Of a stretch of DNA of 64,000 nt, positions 25,463 to 38,350 are shown in pieces. A model generated the notes under the pieces. That model searched no databases. It saw nothing but the letters and a program-made list of their open reading frames with translations, and was not told the DNA's origin. Each line of letters begins with the position of its first letter. The first letter of the stretch is position 1. The position numbers were made by a program, and so were the translations under genes. The stretch is from contig JAJEKV010000062.1 in NCBI GenBank assembly GCA_021234155.1, positions 5,799,668 through 5,863,667 of the forward strand, read 5' to 3'. The stretch is from Isoetes taiwanensis. Taxonomy: Eukaryota > Streptophyta > Lycopodiopsida > Isoetales > Isoetaceae.

Positions 25463-28400
25463 ACCGTTCTTATATCCCTTCATTTGTCGATTTTTTAAGA
25501 CATTTGAAGGGTTGCCGATTTTTTGTGCTTCAGCATCTAACTCTTACTAGCATGTTAGGAACATGTGACAAAAACATCTGTAGCTTATAAGAAGCGTATT
25601 CTTCTAGAAGAAAGCCACCACTTCATTGTATTTAATGCATAACAAGGCGAATATATGATGTATAATAGTTTTTTTTTTTTGTTTTGAAATTTGTTTCTTT
25701 TCAGTTCACTTACCTTATTTTCTCCTCCATTATTTTCTCCTCCATTTGCCTGCTTATTGCATCTATACTTGTCATAAAACCATTTTTTGCTTTGCACAAT
25801 TCAACATACTAAATAAAAATCATTTAGTACTATGATCTCCAAATAAGATTCAAACATTGAATACTTAGTCTAATGAGGGGTAAGAAACTCTCTCTATAAG
25901 ATTTGTTCCCTTAACTTTGTTGCCGGTAGCTAGTAAGAAACTCCTTTGTATTACAGACAGAATACTAGTATTGTGGATGTTTGCTCTTCATATGCCCATT
26001 TTGCCGATGAAATAACTGAGAGAAAATAAGACTCCCTAAACCTATAGCAAAACACCACAATTCCGATATCATTTATGCTTAGATGAAAGAAAAATTTCTA
26101 GAATAGTTGAGGTCCAAGTAAGACTGAGATCGCAACGATCTATCAATTGTTTACTTCCAAGAATGGCAGTAGCAGCATATATTTAACAGGAAAGAGGGTT
26201 TTTTATATGAAAAGCAATAGAAATCATTATGGCTATAGGAGTGGCCATGACTTGAATTGAAGAAGAGAAACATAATCTTTGATCATAGAAAAAGTTATGA
26301 CTGTTGATTTGTCATGCAAGCATGGCTATCTTTGTCTTTTCCTTCCTTCCTTGATAGCACGCACGGCAAAAACATACAAAAAAAAAAAATGTTAAAATAG
26401 CAAAATTGGAGAAGATAATATTGAGATGATTTGCCACATATATAGGTGCTCTTACACCTACGAAATTGCTAATACAGATAATGCTTGAATATAGCTATTC
26501 CCTTTCATATGGATTGCTAACTGGCAGTTCAATCATCAGTATTTGCCATGTCATCTATATCCCTTAATTGATCTTATACAGGCACCTAGTCTTTATTGAT
26601 TAGATAGTCCCCTGCTTATAGATACATTGTACGTATAACACGGGATGTTACACACTATTGCCAGCCCATGGACAGACGTGGACAACCCACAAGATGATCT
26701 TAGAAGAGGACATGCTCTCCAAGCAGCCACGCCTGAATACCATAGAATATCCCTAACATGCATCCATTTGCATGTTGTATCACTTTAAACCCTTTTATAT
26801 GTGTATATCCATGTATATGTCTTAACCCCTATAAATAGCCATTACTGTGTCTTTCGCAATCTAAATATCTCCTACGACTTGGCGGCAATTAGAGCTCTTT
26901 TCTATCGCCTTCATCATTACCTTTAACAATTTGCTCTTCGCCATAGCAAATGACTCTTGCATCATGGACACTTCCAAGTTAGTGCTTAAACCCCATCCGC
27001 TTTTTACTTTGTGGATCACCGAAATGGAGTCTTAAGACTAGATGTATGTCCTCTTTGGATGGATGATCTAGGAAATATCTCTTGGTTAGAACCTTGGCCG
27101 AAGGATTAGTTTGCATTTGCTAGGATGCTTGTAGTTTTAATAGCCTTAAACCTATTTCCGCTTCCAATCAAGCCTACCTGTGATCTTCTGACATTTATGA
27201 GTAATGTCCACTTTGTGATAATTCTTTCTATCAATCCTATTTGGGGATATATCCTATATAAATTTTTATATATTAATACACACTCTTACCCACAAAGAAA
27301 GAAAAAATCAGCATTATAGATTGTTGTTCATGGGATTCAAATATATGTAGTAATTTTTTAATATATGTTCTTTTTTATTATAAATTGATCTGATTTTACA
27401 TCAATGGTATGTAATTGGATACCGAACATATGCGTAATGTAGGTCTTCATATCAGATATATGGAGTATATTTGATAGCTAAACAACCAAGAATTATAATA
27501 CATAAATGTAAACACTTCTGTTTGCCAGAAATCATACTGTCATGCGAATCCACAACTTTGCCTATAGTTTTTCAAATTTCTGGACGTATCTGGATGATCT
27601 ATTGCTCACGCAACAACATATATTCCATGAAACTCTGTAAGTGAATTTGCAAATGCTTCAAAGTGTTCTTTTCCTGTATGCCAAACCAATGGATCATGTG
27701 ATGGGGTTTGAAACATAACCCAGTTTGCCCAAAGAATAGCATAGCTCATATGTTATGGCCTATGTCAGAAGAGAATAAGCTTATTATGTCACAAATTTAA
27801 CAGTGTGAATACGATTTGTCATAAACATAGCAAGCAATTTATGGACTCAATTTCTAGATTAATGATACACACAATATGGAAGGGCATATTTGTCGTTAAA
27901 ATGGGGAAAGAAGAGAGCATTATAATGATACACCCAATTAGAGGAAGATTGGATTTGAGAGTAAGAATAATGTGAGTCTGCAACTAAAAGAACATTAAAG
28001 AAGAATGAACAAAGCCAAGAAAACATTAATCCAGGTGCAGGAGTTCTTAAGAGCAAACCATCTAAATCCAACTGCTAAAATTTGATAAAAACATCAAATA
28101 TGTACAAGAAATTGTTATCGGATTGAAATAGATAACTTGGCCAGAGAAGCTATGACATACCTAATCGGAGTATGGAGATGGAAGCTGGGAAGCAAAACAG
28201 GGGCATGTACTGGCATGCACAATAGATCCTCATGATGTGATCTAAATCTCAGATCACCAATATGCCAGGGAAAATTTTAAGAGACCTATAATTTTGTATA
28301 AGTATAATAAATTGGCCATTCCTTGTAAAATATGCCCCCAAAAGTGTAGCCTGAACTGGCCATTTTTCCTATTTTTTTCTAATGTGGCTGCAACCCAATT

Positions 28401-31185
28401 GGCGATTTTTGAACCAAATATCTTGTAATGTGTAGCTCAAATGGCGATTTTTAGCTAGATTCTTATTTAAATATAGAGCTACCTTATATAAATGTGTTTA
28501 AGTTACATGTTGTATGAATTTGAATTCATACCCCATGTATTTCAATAATACACAGATTGCTGGTAGGGAGAAATCGGATGCCAGAGTCTTCGTAAAGAGG
28601 ATTGAAAAGTGCCTCGACATTTGAATTTCCAAAAGAGAGGGGTTATTCTTAGTTGGTAGATATATTTAGGAATAAAAGTTTCTAAAATGTTGGCCCCCCC
28701 CATAAGTGACGAATTTATGAGGGGGCCTCTTAATGAGTTAAGATTTGGCGAACTTAGGGTATTACAGACTTGGCCAAGTGGCCTAAAATGGCCATTCCAT
28801 TAGCATATCTAGTTCTCACTTGGGACCAAATTGGCCCCAAAGTCGATACCACCCAATTAGCAAACATCTAATTGGCCATTCTAACGCCGTAATAGGCAAT
28901 AGAGTGCCACCTTTAAATGGCTTAATCGCGCAGTAGTCCTCAGTAGATAAGGCATCCTATTCAAACCGGCCGTCGCATTTTGCATGAACCTATAATTTGT
29001 GGCCAAATGGCCCGCCGGGGCCACTAAAATTTTCGCTGCCTAGTATAAATAGTATAGCCTAAGGACACTTACAATAACCATTTGCAGTCTCATGTCTAGC
29101 TTTTAAGGGAGAGAATGCAAATACAGTGAATGATCAGAAGTAAACTTTTGGCCACTGCACAAGAGGGAGGACAAAATGAAGTTTGGAATTACCTCTATAC
29201 CAATACTTCGGACCTATATTCCATTTATCAAGCCCTATATGATCACTTTCCTATATCTTTCCTTATCGGACTCTTTAGTGTAAAGGGAGAGTCCTTTTTT
29301 TTTGTTATCATTATTGGTGTAGGAATAACTAGTTATCTGGACCAATAAGTTGGTTATCGATCTACGCCTTGGTCGATAATAAAAAATGTGTGGCCTCGGT
29401 TGTACATCCTCAGCCAAATATTTAGCAAATATCCGCCTCGACGATAGGTTTATTATGCATCAAATATTAGGCCTCTGGACGATAGCCTCGCTCATATTTT
29501 TAGTTATCAGCCTTGGCTAGACTAATAACCTTAAACGCCATCGATCCGAAATTGACTCCTTATCAAGCTTGTCCGACTTTTGGTGTTTGCAAAGTGAAGG
29601 TGCACTAGCGAAGTGGTCATATACTAGACACATCCATTTTACACAGGTGAACTGATCATAATATCAAATTGAATACACATCCAGTTTACAAACGAACATA
29701 TGGGATGCTATGCACTTCCAAAATTAGCGGGATTAACCCATTATTCTCACCATGTACTCTGAGGTGGAGTTTCTCAATTAGTTTTAAACAGATTGGTATT
29801 AGTAGCCACAGTTTATGTGGAGTCCCTCAATTAGTTTTAAACACATTGGTATCATACGCCACAGTTTATGTGGATGGTTTCCTTAATATGCGACTCACAC
29901 GAGAGTTTACAGCACAGGGGCTATTTTCAGCTGCTAAATGTTTTCCTCCCCGCAATGCGCCATGGATGGCGCGACAACTGAAACTCTTGAATAGGGTTGA
30001 GACTTTTATTTTCAGCACTGAATCGTCCAATTTTCAGCTGGCCCAATGATATTTCCCCATGTGAGTCACCCATAAGTGATATGCAAGTAAAATTACGAAC
30101 AATAATACGGACATGGTATGGGGTCTTAGTCTTAGAGTCATACATCTTCAAGAAATGACTTTGACTATGCTAATGAGAGATAGCAGATGGTAGAACCACA
30201 AGCAACAAAGAGTTCAGGAAATTATAACGTCGCAGCTTTGTTCCACATGTTTCTGTTGTGAAGAAATAATCCTCTCCTATATAATAAAAAACGGCTAAGA
30301 AAGCGCCATGTAGCGTGATCTTGGCACTCCATGTAGAAACCACTCTTGGAATTCTAAAACTGTCTCGATTCTTCCATGGGCTTCGATTAAAGCTTCTAGA
30401 GGGATCTGGTTCCATCTTTGTGTGCATATAAAACAAAGGAACAGGCTGTTCTGCACATATCTTCTTTTTCCTCTACATTATAAGCGTTGATTTTTTTTTT
30501 TTTTTATTTTTTTTTTTTTGCTATGGCTTTTGAATGGTATGGCAGGGCTTGCGTTTGAGTTCTGGCGATTATTGCTTCATATTGTCTTTGTACAGCAATG
30601 AGCCAAACCTCTCCTATTTCCTTCTTCATTCAAAGCTCTTGAGATGCACGCGCAGGTCGTAGGAGCAAATCGGTTTGGTGCATGGCTCTTGCAAATAGGT
30701 TTGGTGCATGGCTCTTGCATGCAGATCTTTTATTTTTTCTTTTACTTTTTGTCATGTACTCCATAGAAGGACTGGTAAATGGTCTCTTTAGGAATCAGAT
30801 CATTTGGAAATGAAAAAAAGAAGGTTGGGGTAAAGGAAGGCTCCGCCGGAAAGGAGATGGCATCACTGTGATCCACAAGTCCACGACGCTACTCCTTTCC
30901 CTTTTCAGATTCCTCTGATCATCAGAGCGCAGACATGGCTGGGTGTCGCAATAGCCAAAATCGGCTAAAGTTAGCAGGTAAAACCTTAAATAAAACACTG
31001 TCAAATCTTAGACTATAAGCTGCAGTTTGATGCATATGTGCTCATCCAATTCAATTTACAATTTTGCATTTCAATTTTACAGCAACCAGTGGTACCACTG
31101 GATGTCAGATGATCATGGTGTATTTCTATCTGATGCTCTGTTTTGAGGTACTTGAGAGTTTCAACAATAGTGTTCATCAAAGATG
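25463..31185. other. Intergenic DNA downstream of KANADI
   Basis: No gene is supported. Details: T-run at 25670-25680; an LTR-like stretch from about 26645 (TGTTACACACTATTG) with CCCCTATAAATAGCC at about 26826-26840 but no partner or PBS; a run of TTGGCCATT / TTGGCGATT motifs at 28300-28930; TATA-like TATAAATAG at about 29044 followed by GCCTCGG-CGATA repeats at 29360-29490 that may be a solo LTR; and a T-rich tract at 30491-30519. Confidence 0.45.
29764..29873 (+). repeat. 53-bp tandem duplication
   Basis: GTGGAGT(T/C)(T/C)CTCAATTAG begins at 29764 and again at 29817. Both copies continue with TTTTAAACA-ATTGGTAT and end with CCACAGTTTAT, followed by a third GTGG at 29870. The two copies differ at only a handful of positions. 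No coding frame is involved. Confidence 0.85.
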
Positions 31186-31188
31186 ATA

Positions 31189-33330
31189 GATACATTGCAT
31201 CATGGTGTTTGCTGCAGATTGATTTACATCTCTGTAAGAGCGTATTGACAGAATAGTTTTCAGGAAAAAACATTTCAAAAATCGTAAGTTCAAAAGCAAG
31301 CATATACTTGAGTAAAAGAATTAATGAATGGGTTCCCTATAAAAGGTGCGATGAGTTTTGTATGACATTCTTGCCTTTACAAAATTAATTAGCATAATAA
31401 GTTGCATGAATTTGTGTTATTGTATTTTTTGCTTGGCAATTTACACAGGGTTTTGAGCAAAAAATGTTGATTTGCTATAGCTTTACATTGCATTGCAACT
31501 GTGATAATTTCAATTTAGATGATATCAATTTAGATAAGGGTTTATTTTATGCTTTTACATCTTTCAGGGCATTAATTCATCTACACATGGTGTTATTACG
31601 GTGGCCTAGAGAAAGATATTGACAGCCTACGAATTTTCTCCCTTGAATCAGAAATGATGGAACGATCTCGATTCAAAGATCTTCAATTGATTCTTATTGT
31701 TAGTCTCCTATTCTGGAGTAAGTACATTGTGCTGCAGGTTCGTGCTCCTATGGCATCTTTTTGTGCTCACACAGTTAGATGAGACATGTAAATTTTGTAC
31801 TTTTTCTCTAATTAATAAACTTTTTTACTTTCGTCCTTCAAAAAAAAAAATTTAGATAAGGGACTGATATGCATTTTGTGTGCCTTGCCATTAACATAGG
31901 GCAATAAGGATGAATCTTGCACTCCATGCTACACAAGATTTAAAACGTCTAATATTCTTTTGAATCATGTTAGTTCACTTCTCTGCCAGCTATAGAATAA
32001 GCTCAGGTTTGTCACTTAGGCATGCTTTTTTTAGCCATTCCTTCTTGCACACAAACATGTAATCCTGTAAGAACTTGCTGTTATGATGTCCATTATGTTT
32101 TGGTCTTGGGCGTGAGTTATAAATCATGCTTCTCACATTTGTGCTGTAAAGAAACGAAGTTTAATAAAACTAGGATGAACTGATGATTTATGAATATTGG
32201 TCTTGATAGGTACAAGATAGAAATGGGGTCGTCTAAATTTGCTGGCGTGCAATCTGGTGATGCCACGTGGCACTTCACTACAACGCGGAATGGAAGTCGG
32301 GTGGACCCATTCCGCGTAACCGACTGGGTAGGTTATTTTTTAGGGTTGCGCTTAGGGTTCTGCTTAGGATTCTTTGCCGCATTTTTTTTCACGGTTGTTC
32401 TTCTATCTCTGTTAAAAGATCTCTACAAATGCATTCAGGGTTGTTCTCTGCTAAATGCGAACTTCGATCTCTGCTAAAAGATCTCTTCAGGGTTGTTCTT
32501 CGATCTCTGCAAATGCAAAGTTCGCACCAGTTCTTCTTCGAGCTTTGCAAGCAAGATCTTTGAGCAGTTCTCCAAGCAGATGCGATCAGTTCTTCGAGCT
32601 TTGCAAGCAAGATCTTCGAGCTCTGCGATCAATTCTTCAAGCAGATGCGAGCTCAATAGTTCTGGAGCTCCACAGTCCTTTGCAGCTTATTATTTCCGTC
32701 GTTGTTTGCTCTGCAGGGCATGTAAGGTAGCAAGCCAGAAGTAGAGACCTAGCCAAAAAACTCAGCTTTTAAAAAAATCTCCAAAATCTTGCTCAGAAAA
32801 CTTCCCCACCTGCAAAATCTTGCTTAAATCTTGCTGAAAAGCCTCTCAGAAACTCTGCAATCTCTTGCTGATCTTGTAAAACTCTGTTTTTCCCCTTGAA
32901 ACGACTCCCCCATTTCTATTTTGTAGGGGAATGGAGGTCAATCCTCCATTATCGATTTTGCAGGTACCGGGAATGGAGTCCTAACCTCCATTCCCCTATA
33001 CATTGCATCATGGTGTTTGCTCCATGTTGATTTACACCTCTTTTAAAGTGTATTGACAGTATGGTTTTTAGGAAAGGATTTCAAGAACCACAGGTTCAAA
33101 AGCATATATTCGAGCAAAAGAATTGAAGAATGGGTTCCCTATAGAATTGAGAATGGGTTCCCTATAGAACATGCAAGGATGTTTGCATATAAAGACATTA
33201 TTGCTTTCACAGGCATACTTTTTTTAACCAATCCTTTTTTATCTTTTAACCTTTTTTTTTTCTCTTTAAAGAAATGAAGGTTAAAAAGACTAAGATGAAA
33301 TAATGTTTTATCAATCTTGGTCTTATATTA
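31189..33330 (+). repeat. Segmental duplication, two blocks about 1.8 and 1.1 kb apart
   Basis: Block 1: 31189-31345 (TACATTGCATCATGGTGTTT ... GAATGGGTTCCCTATA) recurs at 32998-33150. Block 2: 32140-32210 (TAAAGAAACGAAGTTTAATA ... TTGGTCTT) recurs at 33262-33330. The order is conserved, so the second copy is a shortened version of the first, with about 700 bp lost between its blocks. The later copy also carries an extra internal duplication of GAATGGGTTCCCTATAGAA. A distinct sequence with repeated TTCGATCTCTG/AAGATCT motifs occupies 32215-32920 between the copies. The origin (tandem duplication or two insertions of one element) is unresolved. Confidence 0.75.
32924..32998. mobile_element. 75-bp hairpin, mariner-like miniature element with TA ends
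   Basis: TAGGGGAATGGAGGT (32924-32938) and ACCTCCATTCCCCTA (32984-32998) are perfect 15-bp inverted arms around a 45-bp centre. If the outer TA on each side is a target duplication, the element is 71 bp with ends starting GGGGAATGG, as expected for a Tc1/mariner-derived MITE. It sits exactly at the left edge of the second copy of the segmental duplication. It is too short to encode anything. Confidence 0.6.
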
Positions 33331-33489
33331 TTCTTTGATGTAGTATATTTTCTCTGCACTTTTTAAACTTCTAAGAAAGAATCGAAATAGGGAGGAATGA
33401 CGTGGCAAAAACAGCCACACCTTTTAGGTTGAATGTTCGCACAAAAATGCCATCCATATGGTGGTCTAAGAATGCAACAATAATTCCAT

Positions 33490-34065
33490 GAACACATGAA
33501 AAATAATCACAAGGCAACTTTAGAAGGTTTGAAAAGGAAAGGGGCCATCCGTTAGGGTGGCTGCTTTTCTAGTACACATTATAGAGCAGGTCGAATTTAC
33601 ATACAGTGACATCTGAGCAATCGTTGACATCGAGAACTGGTCAGAAGATCATACTGTGACATCGGGAACAGGTCGAAAACTGCAAACGACAAACAGATCG
33701 GAGAGATGAGTAAGCGGTCTTCAGCAAAAAAAGGAGATCCGGAGGAGGAAGATATGCTTCGAATCCTGACCTCAGAGCTCCAGGCAGCCAGAGAAGAAAT
33801 TAGATTGTTGAGAGAGGAAATGCAAAAGCAAAGGAGATAGGAAATGAAGTGCTTGAAACAGGGTGTTCATGAAGTAAAGGGTATTGTGGAAGATATCCAA
33901 GAGAATCAAGAGGAAAATCAAGAGGATGTAGGTTCTGAAGAAATGAGTCAGGAACAAATGGTGACTAAGATCACTTCCAATATTGAAGCACATATACAGA
34001 ACTTATTTGCACAGGAACAAGAAAGAATTGCAGAACATGAAGAGCGGACAGCCGTAGCAAGGAAT
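33490..34065 (+). mobile_element. 5' part of an L1-like LINE, cut off by an LTR
   Basis: A leader of about 215 bp is followed by an ORF1 start at 33705. The segment ends at 34065, where a TGTGACG LTR terminus begins. The proposed left edge is the direct repeat AATAATTCCAT at 33479-33489, which recurs at 57232-57242 just past the tail of the LINE remainder. If that is the target-site duplication, one LINE runs from 33490 to about 57231 with the LTR element inside it. Confidence 0.55.
33705..34065 (+). pseudogene. LINE ORF1 N-terminal, coiled-coil part
   Basis: The frame starts MSKRSSAKKGDPEEEDMLR and is a charged, Glu/Gln-rich coiled coil (LTSELQAAREEIRLLREEM). A TAG at 33838-33840 interrupts it, and it continues in frame as MKCLKQGVHEVKGIVEDIQE and further heptads to AVARN at 34065. 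L1-type ORF1 proteins have this layout: an N-terminal coiled coil for trimerisation, then an RRM and a C-terminal RNA-binding domain. Those later parts are present at 53.5-53.87 kb and begin with RNLILAGIE, so the two ends could once have been contiguous. The TAG and the LTR insertion make it non-functional. Confidence 0.6.
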
Positions 34066-34762
34066 TGTGACGCCCTTTACTGTGATACCGCAGCACTCAC
34101 CGTGATACAAACAGAGTTCATCCTCCATACCAGCTCCATGTCGATATAGGGCCCTCCACATATCATCGCACCTCGCAACGAGTCCCAAAGTGGGAAGAGT
34201 GAAGGGGTCATTTTACCCCGCCTCCCTCGTGGTCTACCTAGTCTGCAAGCGTAAACATACATATCAAGACATAACATCATCACATATCCACCTCGGCGGG
34301 TGGTACATCAACATCCGCATAGACAAAGATCAAAGACAATACATATGGGTTCCTACCCAAGGCTCGCACTCAGGGATGACCGACGCTTTGGGTCTCCGTG
34401 AGTTCATTGCGCATGTAATCATGACAATGGATTTGGCTGGCATGAGAACATGGCATAGGGTTGTCCACTCCATCCGCCTCCCCCCACACACTTTGCGTGT
34501 AGGTTGAAGAGTGTTGGGACCTCGACCAGAAGCCTCACGGGATGCATAGCCAAAGGGGCTATTCCCGGGTTGCATCTCCCCGCCCGATGGGGGGCGTGTA
34601 GGGATCACTCCCACCGTAGATCTCCATGCCGACTAAGGTGACTAGAGGGCCACCGCCTCTTATTCGACTTAACCCAATCGAAAGTGAACATCACTCCACC
34701 TGGTGTCGAGCCCATGCCTTACCCACACGCAGCGGGGTGCAAGCCATTAGACCTAGTCTACA
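34066..34762 (-). repeat. 3' LTR of the chromovirus
   Basis: On the minus strand it starts TGTAGACTAGG at 34762, directly after the polypurine tract, and ends ...GGCGTCACA at 34066. It is colinear with 52036-52715 over its whole length, with substitutions and small indels. Homology stops sharply at both edges, which defines the LTR. Confidence 0.85.
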
Positions 34763-34777
34763 TTTTCTCCCCACCTT
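34763..34777 (-). promoter_or_regulatory. Polypurine tract of the LTR element
   Basis: On the minus strand the 15 bases AAGGTGGGGAGAAAA immediately precede the LTR start TGTAGAC. This is the position and composition expected of the primer site for plus-strand DNA synthesis in LTR retrotransposons. Confidence 0.8.
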
Positions 34778-35590
34778 AAATTGATGCCGTCCGCAAAGAT
34801 CGTGGTTCTCCCCACTTGGGATCTTCTTAACCCGCAATCAACTTGATGCATACGATATACTATTATCATAGTTACACATTTATTATGATTACCTTGAGGT
34901 AATATTTTTAGAATATTATTATACTATTATTCAATCAAATACTTATCAATTGCATGTCATTACAACAATTATCCATTAGTTTTACTTATCATAATGTTTT
35001 AGTTTATCAATATATACAATTATTCTCTCGAGGTACTTTTTCATTCCTTGCAACACATTACAACAAAATTTGTGTTGTAAGTCTTCGTAGCTCACCTCCT
35101 AGCCCCTCCTGAGCGCCCATTGGCCTCAGAGGTCAACACTACGCTAGTACCATTTTTAATTATTTATAAATTTGGTTATAAGGAACCACCCCAACTATCT
35201 ACATGTAGGAAGAGGATGCTTCTTCCATCGTGGGTCGGAGACAAATACCTATAATGCCTATATGGCTTCATGCCTACACCTTTAGTTGTCCAAATGGGAG
35301 GATAGGGTCCTTCACAGATATATGGGGCGGAAGGATAGGGTCCTCCCCGTAGGCATTGACTAGAGGTGCTTTTCCTATCAATGCATTCCCGAATGACCTC
35401 TTATCTTCGAGGTCGCCTACTCCGTGGGACAGAAGTAGACCTTTCAGCGAACCGCGGTCATGCCTACATTGACATTACATCAAGGCCCCAGAGATCACCG
35501 TAGTGATCTCATCATCGGTAACAACGCATGCAACCCATACCTCATAGGTTGCATGCGTAGATTATACTTAACTATGCAAGCTATAATTCT
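34778..35590 (-). other. Non-coding 3' internal region of the LTR element
   Basis: About 800 bp between the end of the integrase frame and the polypurine tract. It is AT-rich from 34845 to 35045. It contains no supported frame and is the 3' untranslated part of the retrotransposon. Confidence 0.5.
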
Positions 35591-36845
35591 ACACAGTTCG
35601 ACATGCCTGAGCCGATTTCTTCGGAGATGACCTTGCTGTCCCATTGCTCCATAAACTGTGGGTACTACTTTATCAGATCTCTTTTAAGTACCCATGTCGC
35701 ATCTTCCACCGGCAAGTGTTTCCACTTGACCAAGTATTGGAGAAACTCCGATCTCCTTGTTTTCTTGAATGCTTTATCAAGAATTAGTTCTGGAACTATT
35801 TCTATCTCGCTTCTTCTCATCATTTCCAACATCGTTGGAGTGTCCAGGACTTCATCTGGATTGGGAGTGTGCTTCTTCAGCAAACTCACGTGGAAGACTT
35901 TGTGGATCTTTAAGTGTGCTGGCAAGTCTAGCTTGTAGGATTGGTTACCTACTCTTTGTATTATTCTGAAGGGTCCAGCCCACCTTGGAGCAAGCTTCTT
36001 ACAATTTCCGATGCGGAGCTTAGCCTGCTTTACCTTGATCTTGAGCCATACGTCATCTCCAACTTGGAACTCTCTGACTGTCCGATGCTTGTCGGCGATG
36101 CTCTTTTGCCGACTCCTTGCTGCGAGGAGATACCCTCGAACTTCTTCCACGAGCTGCTGCATGTCGCCCAACATTTGCTGCGAAACTTCCACTTTTGACA
36201 CAGGGTTGTGCCAAGTGTCTGGAGTTAGGCATTGATAGCCGTAGTTGATCATGAACGGCGACATTTGGGATGATTCCTGCTTGGTGCTATTATATGCAAA
36301 CTCCACCAAGTGAATAAAATCTTCCCACATACCTTGCTTGTTCCAGACATAGTTCCGTAGCATATCCTCCAATATTCTGTTGGTACGCTCCGTTTGCCCA
36401 TCCGTCTGGGGATGATAGGCCGTGGCTCATGGATAGCTTCGTCTCAATCGCTATAAGAGGTCCCGCCAAAAGGCACCGATGAACTTCGGATCTCTGGGCC
36501 GGAGATAATTTCCCTTGGCATACCATGGAGCCCAAGATTTCTTTGGTGAAGAGCTTTGTTGTATCCATAGTCGTGGTCCGGGGTCCCGCAAGGCACAAAA
36601 TGGGCCATCTTCGACAACTTGTCGACCACCTACCATCAAGGCATCCTTCCTCTTATTGTTCTTGGAAGCCCCGCTATGAAGTCCATGCCGACGACCTCCC
36701 ATTTAGCCGCTTGGCACCGCTTAATGGTTCCAATGCACCCGAATTCGGTTGTTCTCGCTTCGCTTGTCGACATAGCCGACATTCCTTGATGTGGCGAAGC
36801 TACCGCTTCTTCATTCCCGCCAATAGTAGCTGCTACGCACTTTGA
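35590..36845 (-). pseudogene. Chromoviral integrase with GPY/F and chromodomain
   Basis: The order on the minus strand is: zinc-binding remnant with ECRLCRQAKREQ (about 36720-36800); core with DKLSKMAHFVPC and LHGMPREIIS, the SDRD replaced by a frameshifted GPEIR / RPRDPKF stretch, and FIGAFWRDLL; LVEFAYNSTKQESSQMSPF; GPY/F region RWAGPFRIIQRVGNQSYKLD and FHVSLLKKH; then a chromodomain, FLQYLVKWKHLPVEDATW. The 236-codon part 36372-35665 is open. Upstream, the core is broken by frameshifts, and an in-frame TAG follows DLIK near the end. The integrase inserted the retro-DNA, and the chromodomain steered it to heterochromatin. It cannot be functional as it stands. Confidence 0.88.
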
Positions 36846-36849
36846 AGTA

Positions 36850-38350
36850 TGTCTTCACGAATCCCCGCGGGCCAGCTATTGGGTGTTGTGGGTGTCGTGG
36901 AGGATCAACTTTCTTACTCCGATGATTCAGCATGCACAACTTGTTCTTATGGTACGTAAGGTTACCTTCCTTCTTAAAATTTTTGAAGGCTTCCTCTCCT
37001 TATCCGCTCGCTTCCTTGCACAAGCTTGCCCATACTTTTTGAAGTCCACATCCGCTGGCAAGGTTTCTTCAATCTTCTTCCCGAAATCGCCGGAGAGCGC
37101 CGAATTGCATTGCAATGCACTCTAGTTGTCAGCGATGCCTTGAAAGTGCATCCGCTACCACATTAAGCTTCCCGGGCTTGTAGACTATGTCAAAGTTATA
37201 CCCTTCGAGAACTCCATCCACCTTCGCCGCCCAAAGTTAAGGTGTGGTTGCGTGAATACATATTGAGGCTCGTGATCCGCGGTCCAATTGGAACTTCCTT
37301 CCTAAGAGGTAGTGCTCTAGATTCTTAACGCCCGACAACCGCAAGCAATTCCCCGATCGTGGCCGTAGTGGCGTCTCTCGCATCGCTCATCTTCCTGAGT
37401 CATACGCTATTACCCGCTTTTGCATGAGCACCGCACTGCGGGCTATCTTACTTGGCGCCCTCAGTCGCCACTAGCTTGTCCTTCTCCCTCGTCCGGCAGG
37501 TCAAGACGGGCGGTTGTCAAAGCTTCCTTCAACAATTCAAATCCTGCTTGGGCTTTCTTAAGCCAATGGTCTCGGCCTAATTTTTCACCTTTTCCGCCTT
37601 CGCAAGTCTGTTAGTGGGTTGCTATCTTTGGGCGTTCTTCACAAACTTTGTAATACCCTCGCTAGGCCGAGGAAACTTCCGACCTCGTGGACGTTCTTTG
37701 GTACCGCCATTGAATCATCGCTTCAATCTTGGCGATCCGCCGAGATTCCTTCGCTGGAAATCACATGACCGGTGTTCCACCTTTCTCTCAAGGCGGCGTC
37801 ACTGACAATTTGGCATACAACCGATGCCTCTTCAACTTCTCGAAAGCACCTTTCTACGTGTTGTGCATGTTCTTCAATGGATCTGCTATACACCGTAATC
37901 GTCGCCGAAGAACACTATCACGAAAGGTGTCCAAGAATTCTTCGAAGATGTCGCTCATGAGTCTCATGAACGAAGCTAGGGCATTTGATAGCCAAATGGC
38001 ATTACCGCGGAACTCGTAATGCCCATACCGGGTCCTCGGCGCCGCTTTGTGGATGTCTTTTTTCTTTATCCTGATCCGGGTGGTAACCTCGACCTTTAGG
38101 TCGATCTTTTGGAGAAGACCTTTGCCCCTTGAGCTGATCCATCAAGTCGTCCGACCCGGGGTGCGTGCTTGTTCTTGATGGTGTGCTTGTTTCAATTGTC
38201 TGTAATCTATGCACATCCTCAAGCCGCCATCCTTTTTCTTGACAAAGAGGATGGGTGCCCCAAATGATGAGACGCTAGGTCTAATGAAGTCTAGGTCGAA
38301 AGCAATTCTTGTAATTGTTTCTTTAGTAGCTCCGGGCCATTCTGCCATTC
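36850..38350 (-). pseudogene. Reverse transcriptase and RNase H of the chromovirus, decayed
   Basis: Reading the minus strand from 38348: RT fingers [20 protein letters not shown] and [13 protein letters not shown]-type segment with [10 protein letters not shown]; palm region NAIWLSNALASFMRLMSDIF; and DTFVIVFFGDDYG at about 37910, where the YVDD-type motif is shifted out of frame. RNase H is represented by RVIAYDS (about 37400) and its C-terminal signature DIVYKPGKLNVVADALSR (about 37139-37205). Several frameshifts and stops separate these blocks, so no contiguous polyprotein remains. Confidence 0.85.

Noticed and set aside
26645-26900. Solo LTR starting TGTTACACAC with a CTATAAATAG box
   Set aside because: No second copy, no PBS and no defined right end in the window; left only as a remark.
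34061-34065. GGAAT as a 5-bp target duplication of the LTR element
   Set aside because: The base pairs after the right LTR (52716-52720, TTGAT) do not match; only a later AGGAAT at 53524 does, so the duplication is not proven.
35590-35600. LTR start at TGTGTAG near 35595, giving a 1.5-kb LTR
   Set aside because: The ends TGTG...CACA looked plausible, but homology with the right LTR stops at 34762, directly beside a clear polypurine tract.
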